Below the pieces are notes generated by a model. The model did not search any database. It saw nothing but the letters and a program-made list of their open reading frames with translations, and was not told where the DNA came from. Source: Flavobacterium sp. HSC-32F16 (lineage in GTDB: Bacteria; Bacteroidota; Bacteroidia; Flavobacteriales; Flavobacteriaceae). From it: a stretch of DNA of 64,000 bases. Both the position numbers and the translations under genes were made by a program. Positions within the stretch are counted from its first letter, which is position 1. Each line of letters begins with the position of its first letter. Of this stretch, positions 60,975-64,000 are shown piece after piece. The stretch covers positions 1,240,001 to 1,304,000 of the forward strand of contig NZ_JALKAC010000001.1 of the NCBI RefSeq assembly GCF_024171645.1, given 5' to 3'.

Positions 60975-61892
60975 TTACTCAGGTTCTATTTCATATATCT
61001 CCTTTTGAATCTCAACTGAATATTCATTTGGATAAATTTTACCTCCGTAAGATTTTGCATACACCTTAGTAAATTCTGCTCCAAAATAAAGAATAATTGC
61101 CGAATAATAAACCCAAACCAAAATAATTATTACAGATCCCGCTGCACCATAAACAGAAGCCACGGTTGAACTTCCTAAATAAAAACCTATGGCAAATTTA
61201 CCAATCATAAAAAGAACCGCAGTTACACCTGACCCTATAAAGGCATCTTTCCATCTGATTTTTCCATCAGGCAGAGTCCTGAAGATAATGGTAAAAAGCA
61301 GAGTGATACTCGCCAGCACAATTACAATATTAACCACATAAAATAAATAAACAGTACTTTCCGGAAAGTAAATTTTTAAACGTGAGCTGACCAAATCTAA
61401 TGTTGTATTTACCAGAAGACTCACCAGCATCAAAAACCCTACAGATGCAATCATTGAAAATGACATTAATCGATTTTGAATGAATTTTTTAATGCCTTTA
61501 TCTGGTTTGGCACGTAATCCCCAAATAAAATTTATGGAACTTTGTATTTCTGCAAAGACTCCCGAAGCTCCAATTAACAGCATTACAATTCCAAAAACGG
61601 TTGCAAACATGTTATCTCCAGATAATTGTACATTTTTTATAGCTTCCTGAATTTGAATGGCGGCACTATTACCTACCATACCGTTTATCTGTCCGTATAA
61701 TTGACCTGCTACAGCTTCTTCACCAAAAAAGAAACCGCAAACAGTTATGATAATAATTAACAACGGAGGCAATGCAAATATGGTATAATAGGATAATGCT
61801 GCGCTAAGCTTGATAGCGTTGTCATCATTAAATTCTAAAAAAGTATTCTTTAATAGAAACCATGTTTTTTTAAAAATATTTTTGATTTTCAT
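60975..61892 (-). CDS. YihY/BrkB family membrane protein
   Basis: A 305-residue inner-membrane protein with six hydrophobic spans, starting at the ATG 61892 (a TTG lies nine codons upstream). The core of the family is visible in LSAALSYYTIFALPPLLIII, LIGASGVFAEIQSSINFIWG and IILVWVYYSAIILYFGAEFT. Function is uncertain; the older RNase BN name is wrong for this family. A pair of 19-base direct repeats lies just upstream. Confidence 0.92.
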   Translation of the reverse strand: MKIKNIFKKTWFLLKNTFLEFNDDNAIKLSAALSYYTIFALPPLLIIIITVCGFFFGEEAVAGQLYGQINGMVGNSAAIQIQEAIKNVQLSGDNMFATVFGIVMLLIGASGVFAEIQSSINFIWGLRAKPDKGIKKFIQNRLMSFSMIASVGFLMLVSLLVNTTLDLVSSRLKIYFPESTVYLFYVVNIVIVLASITLLFTIIFRTLPDGKIRWKDAFIGSGVTAVLFMIGKFAIGFYLGSSTVASVYGAAGSVIIILVWVYYSAIILYFGAEFTKVYAKSYGGKIYPNEYSVEIQKEIYEIEPE

Positions 61893-61982
61893 CTGCTGTT
61901 TTTTTTGATATTCTCTCAAATTTACGCAATAATGGAAAATCTTTAATTCTTGCTTTTTAATGGAATTTTACATTTTTTCCAT

Positions 61983-62049
61983 CTACCGATATTTAATTCC
62001 TAAATACTACTAATTGGCGAAATCCTTTCACTACCGATATTTAATTCCT
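61983..62049. repeat. Two 19-base direct repeats
   Basis: CTACCGATATTTAATTCCT occurs exactly at 61983-62001 and 62031-62049, with 29 bases between. Both copies lie in the gap between the YihY-type gene and the TIGR02117 gene. Confidence 0.75.
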
Positions 62050-62132
62050 GACAGAATAATCTCTTAAAGATTTAATCGATAACAAAATAACTGATGTAAA
62101 GCAATTGCACCGTAGGGATTATACAGCTAAGT

Positions 62133-62810
62133 TTATTTATAATGACAAAAAATCCCTTTATCATAAACAGTCCACAAACTTGCTTTTTGATTGGCCGCTT
62201 TTAAAGCATTATTTGCCCATGTATTACAGGTATAAAAAAGGCTGTAACTTCCTTTAGCTTCATAAAAAGCATCTTTTTTTCCGTAACTGTGCCCTTCAAT
62301 CCATTGTGGATGAATTGGATCACTAAAACTATTCGAAATATAATTTACTAGATTTTGATAATTTTCTTCTGAAATTAAAATACGTTTGCAGTCGTCGCCT
62401 TCTTTTAATTGTTTGAAAAAGGTTGTATGCATGGCCGATGAACTAACTCCAAAAGCAGCTTTTAAAGCTGTACTCGCTTTTAGATCTGACCATTCGGGCG
62501 TATCCAAATAAAAGCCTTTATCCCCCCAGCCGAAACCGATATAATTCATTAATGAATCTTTTGATTGGGTTTGATTAAACTGAATCTGGTTCCTCCAGTC
62601 TTTGATTTCATTTTTTACGGGAACGACAATATCCGTATGAACGCCATTTGAAAGAATATAAATTGGAACTGTTCTTTGTTGTTTTATTAAATCGGCATTT
62701 GAATTAACGGTAATTTTAGAAATCAGATAAACTGATACGACATACAAAACAAGAAAACTAAAGATTCCGAAAATTGTCCAGCCCAGAAATTTGAAAGATT
62801 TTTTCAACAT
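62133..62810 (-). CDS. TIGR02117 family membrane-anchored protein
   Basis: A 225-residue protein with one N-terminal span (about 10-31) and a periplasmic domain. Signatures are NGVHTDIVVPVKNEIKDWRN, GFGWGDKGFYLDTPEWSDL and YTCNTWANNALKAAN. This matches TIGR02117, whose function is not known but which contains a likely Cys-His hydrolase-like site. It is a single gene. Confidence 0.9.
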   Translation of the reverse strand: MLKKSFKFLGWTIFGIFSFLVLYVVSVYLISKITVNSNADLIKQQRTVPIYILSNGVHTDIVVPVKNEIKDWRNQIQFNQTQSKDSLMNYIGFGWGDKGFYLDTPEWSDLKASTALKAAFGVSSSAMHTTFFKQLKEGDDCKRILISEENYQNLVNYISNSFSDPIHPQWIEGHSYGKKDAFYEAKGSYSLFYTCNTWANNALKAANQKASLWTVYDKGIFCHYK

Positions 62811-63104
62811 TTTAATTGATTGATTTTAGATTAGTAATTGGTTAATTTTTCTGTAACCAATTTTTGAGCCAAAAATTTCAAACTGTTAAATTGTTTGCGA
62901 AATGGCACGCGTATTTTACGGATTCGCTTTCGCGAAAGCGCGGATTTACACGGATTTTTTATTCGTGTTTTTTGTCATCCTGAGCGATCCCGAGGCTTCG
63001 GGAGAAGGGCACGCAAGTAAATCTACAATCTAAATCGCCAATCTTTGCGGGGCTTCGACTTCGCTCAGCCTGACAATCGAAAAACTCAACTTTCAGACAT
63101 AAAA
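62811..63104. other. Gene-free stretch with repeat words
   Basis: No coding frame is visible. It holds a perfect palindrome CGCTTTCGCGAAAGCG (62925-62940), a CCCGAGGCTTCGGG hairpin (62989-63002) and an imperfect inverted pair GTCATCCTGAGCGA (62974-62987) and TCGCTCAGCCTGAC (63061-63074). The pair matches words often seen in Bacteroidota intergenic DNA. Confidence 0.6.
62925..63074. repeat. Dispersed GTCATCCTGAGCGA-type element
   Basis: This element spans the palindrome at 62925-62940 and the inverted pair at 62974-62987 and 63061-63074, which match with two mismatches. From memory such sequences are abundant in Bacteroidota intergenic regions. Confidence 0.6.
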
Positions 63105-63132
63105 AAAACTGCTGAATCTCTTCAGCAGTTTT
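63105..63132 (-). terminator. Terminator after ychF
   Basis: AAAACTGCTGAA pairs with TTCAGCAGTTTT around TCTC, with an A-run on the left that gives a T-run on the minus strand. Confidence 0.8.
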
Positions 63133-63176
63133 AGTCTTTATTCTTTGTTCTTTATTCTATCTTCTCTAAAAAAGGA

Positions 63177-64000
63177 TTAAACGTTGAAACGGAAGTGCAT
63201 TACATCTCCATCTTTTACAACATATTCTTTTCCTTCCACTTTAAATTTTCCAGCTTCTTTTGCTTTTGCTTCAGAACCGTATTGAACGTAATCTTCGTAT
63301 GAAATAACTTCAGCACGAATGAAACCTTTTTCAAAATCAGTGTGGATAACTCCAGCTGCTTGCGGTGCTGTAGCTCCAATGTTGATTGTCCAGGCACGAA
63401 CTTCTTTTACACCTGCTGTAAAATACGTTTGTTGTTTTAATAATTTATAAGCCGCACGAATTAAAACTGATGCTCCCGGCTCAGTTAATCCCATATCTTC
63501 TAGGAAAACCTGACGCTCTTCATAGCTTTCTAATTCTGTAATATCAGCCTCTGCTCCTACTGAAAGAATAATAACTTCAGCTTCTTCATCTTTCACTAAT
63601 TCACGAACCTGATCTACATATTTGTTACCGTTTACTGCTGAATTCTCATCAACATTACAAACATATAAAACTGGTTTTGCTGTAATTAATTGAAAAGATT
63701 CCATTAGAACTTCTTCATCATTACCTTGAGGTATAATAGTACGAGCTGATTTGGCTTGCAATAATGACTCTCTAATTCTATCTAAAAGTGCTTTTTCAGT
63801 CTGCGCTTCTTTATTTCCGGTTTTAGCAGCACGATTTACTTTTTCTAAACGTTTTTCAACAGTTTCTAAGTCTTTTAATTGTAACTCGATATCAATCGTT
63901 TCTTTGTCACGAATTGGGTTAACGTTTCCGTCAACGTGAACAATATTGTCATTATCAAAACAACGTAAAACGTGAATAATAGCATTACACTCTCTAATAT
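63177..64000 (-). CDS. ychF: Redox-regulated ATPase YchF, C-terminal part
   Basis: A partial gene of 274 codons; the N-terminal ATPase start lies beyond the window. The visible part begins IRECNAIIHVLRCFDNDNIV, followed by DGNVNPIRDKETIDIEL and a coiled segment, and ends with the TGS-like domain and the family-typical MHFRFNV C-terminus. YchF is an Obg-type ATPase that binds ribosomes and affects stress response. A hairpin terminator follows. Confidence 0.95.
   Translation of the reverse strand, partial: IRECNAIIHVLRCFDNDNIVHVDGNVNPIRDKETIDIELQLKDLETVEKRLEKVNRAAKTGNKEAQTEKALLDRIRESLLQAKSARTIIPQGNDEEVLMESFQLITAKPVLYVCNVDENSAVNGNKYVDQVRELVKDEEAEVIILSVGAEADITELESYEERQVFLEDMGLTEPGASVLIRAAYKLLKQQTYFTAGVKEVRAWTINIGATAPQAAGVIHTDFEKGFIRAEVISYEDYVQYGSEAKAKEAGKFKVEGKEYVVKDGDVMHFRFNV

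Noticed and set aside
61983..62049. Minimal CRISPR array
   Set aside because: Only two repeat copies, no cas genes in the window and no further spacing regularity.
1..64000. Phage, toxin-antitoxin or defence system
   Set aside because: I looked on both strands for integrases, restriction enzymes, reverse transcriptases, small toxin pairs, cas or CBASS-type genes and found none.
1..64000. tRNA or rRNA genes
   Set aside because: No cloverleaf-like GTTCGANNC-containing hairpins or rRNA-like GC-rich stretches were seen by eye; a tRNA scan would settle this.

Overview
The window looks like ordinary chromosome of a Flavobacterium-like member of the Bacteroidota. The evidence is the AT-rich composition, promoter elements of the Bacteroidota type (TAnnTTTG at -7, TTG at -33), a fused cbb3 oxidase CcoN-CcoO, several Flavobacteriaceae families (DUF5606, DUF6048, DUF6095, DUF6452), many SusC-era style lipoprotein signals ending in Cys, and dispersed palindromic repeats. 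I see no rRNA, tRNA, CRISPR array, prophage, insertion sequence or defence island. Most of the region is housekeeping.

Layout. 1-5.8 kb: microaerobic respiration, with ccoI-ccoS-ccoNO-ccoQ on the minus strand and a divergent Crp/Fnr regulator; two matching FNR-format palindromes lie at the same distance from their predicted -7 boxes. 5.8-14.8 kb: mazG, an alpha carbonic anhydrase lipoprotein, a DUF5606 protein, def, a FUSC membrane protein, an isochorismatase-like hydrolase, mqo, ruvX and a PAS-only protein. 15.1-22.8 kb: dapD, then an envelope glycan block of four glycosyltransferases, a Kdo-kinase-like protein, another glycan-type protein and an acyltransferase. 23.2-31 kb: tsaC, a cysteine desulfurase, an Smr protein, small membrane proteins, cysE-cysM and an aldo/keto reductase. 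31-39.5 kb: a frameshifted lipoprotein, an orphan histidine kinase, rlmD-DUF6452-DUF6048, a frameshifted racemase, an rRNA-type THUMP methyltransferase, another methyltransferase and a ZIP transporter. 39.6-46.5 kb: an outer-membrane beta-barrel receptor, a 7TM-AraC regulator, murQ and small proteins. 46.7-52.7 kb: a cNMP/CBS/DUF294 protein coupled to a DEDDh exonuclease, then a PhoX-like lipoprotein and an imelysin-like/di-haem peroxidase fusion. 52.8-64 kb: topoisomerase IV genes with a lipoprotein gene between them, pncB, a transglutaminase-like protein, an FMN reductase, a YihY protein, a TIGR02117 protein and the end of ychF.

Working links between genes: the oxidase, its copper pump and assembly factor, and the adjacent Fnr-type regulator form a plausible oxygen-responsive regulon. 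CysE and CysM make cysteine. Serine acetylation, cysteine desulfuration and tsaC serve core metabolism and tRNA modification. The 16-23 kb genes probably build and decorate the lipooligosaccharide core.

No clearly novel system stands out. The observations most worth checking are the two FNR-like operators with conserved geometry, the DUF294-exonuclease pair, the imelysin-like/peroxidase fusion beside a PhoX-like protein, two genes broken by apparent single-base deletions at A-runs, and several palindromic or direct repeats in intergenic DNA. All family names come from reading motifs; no database search was possible.
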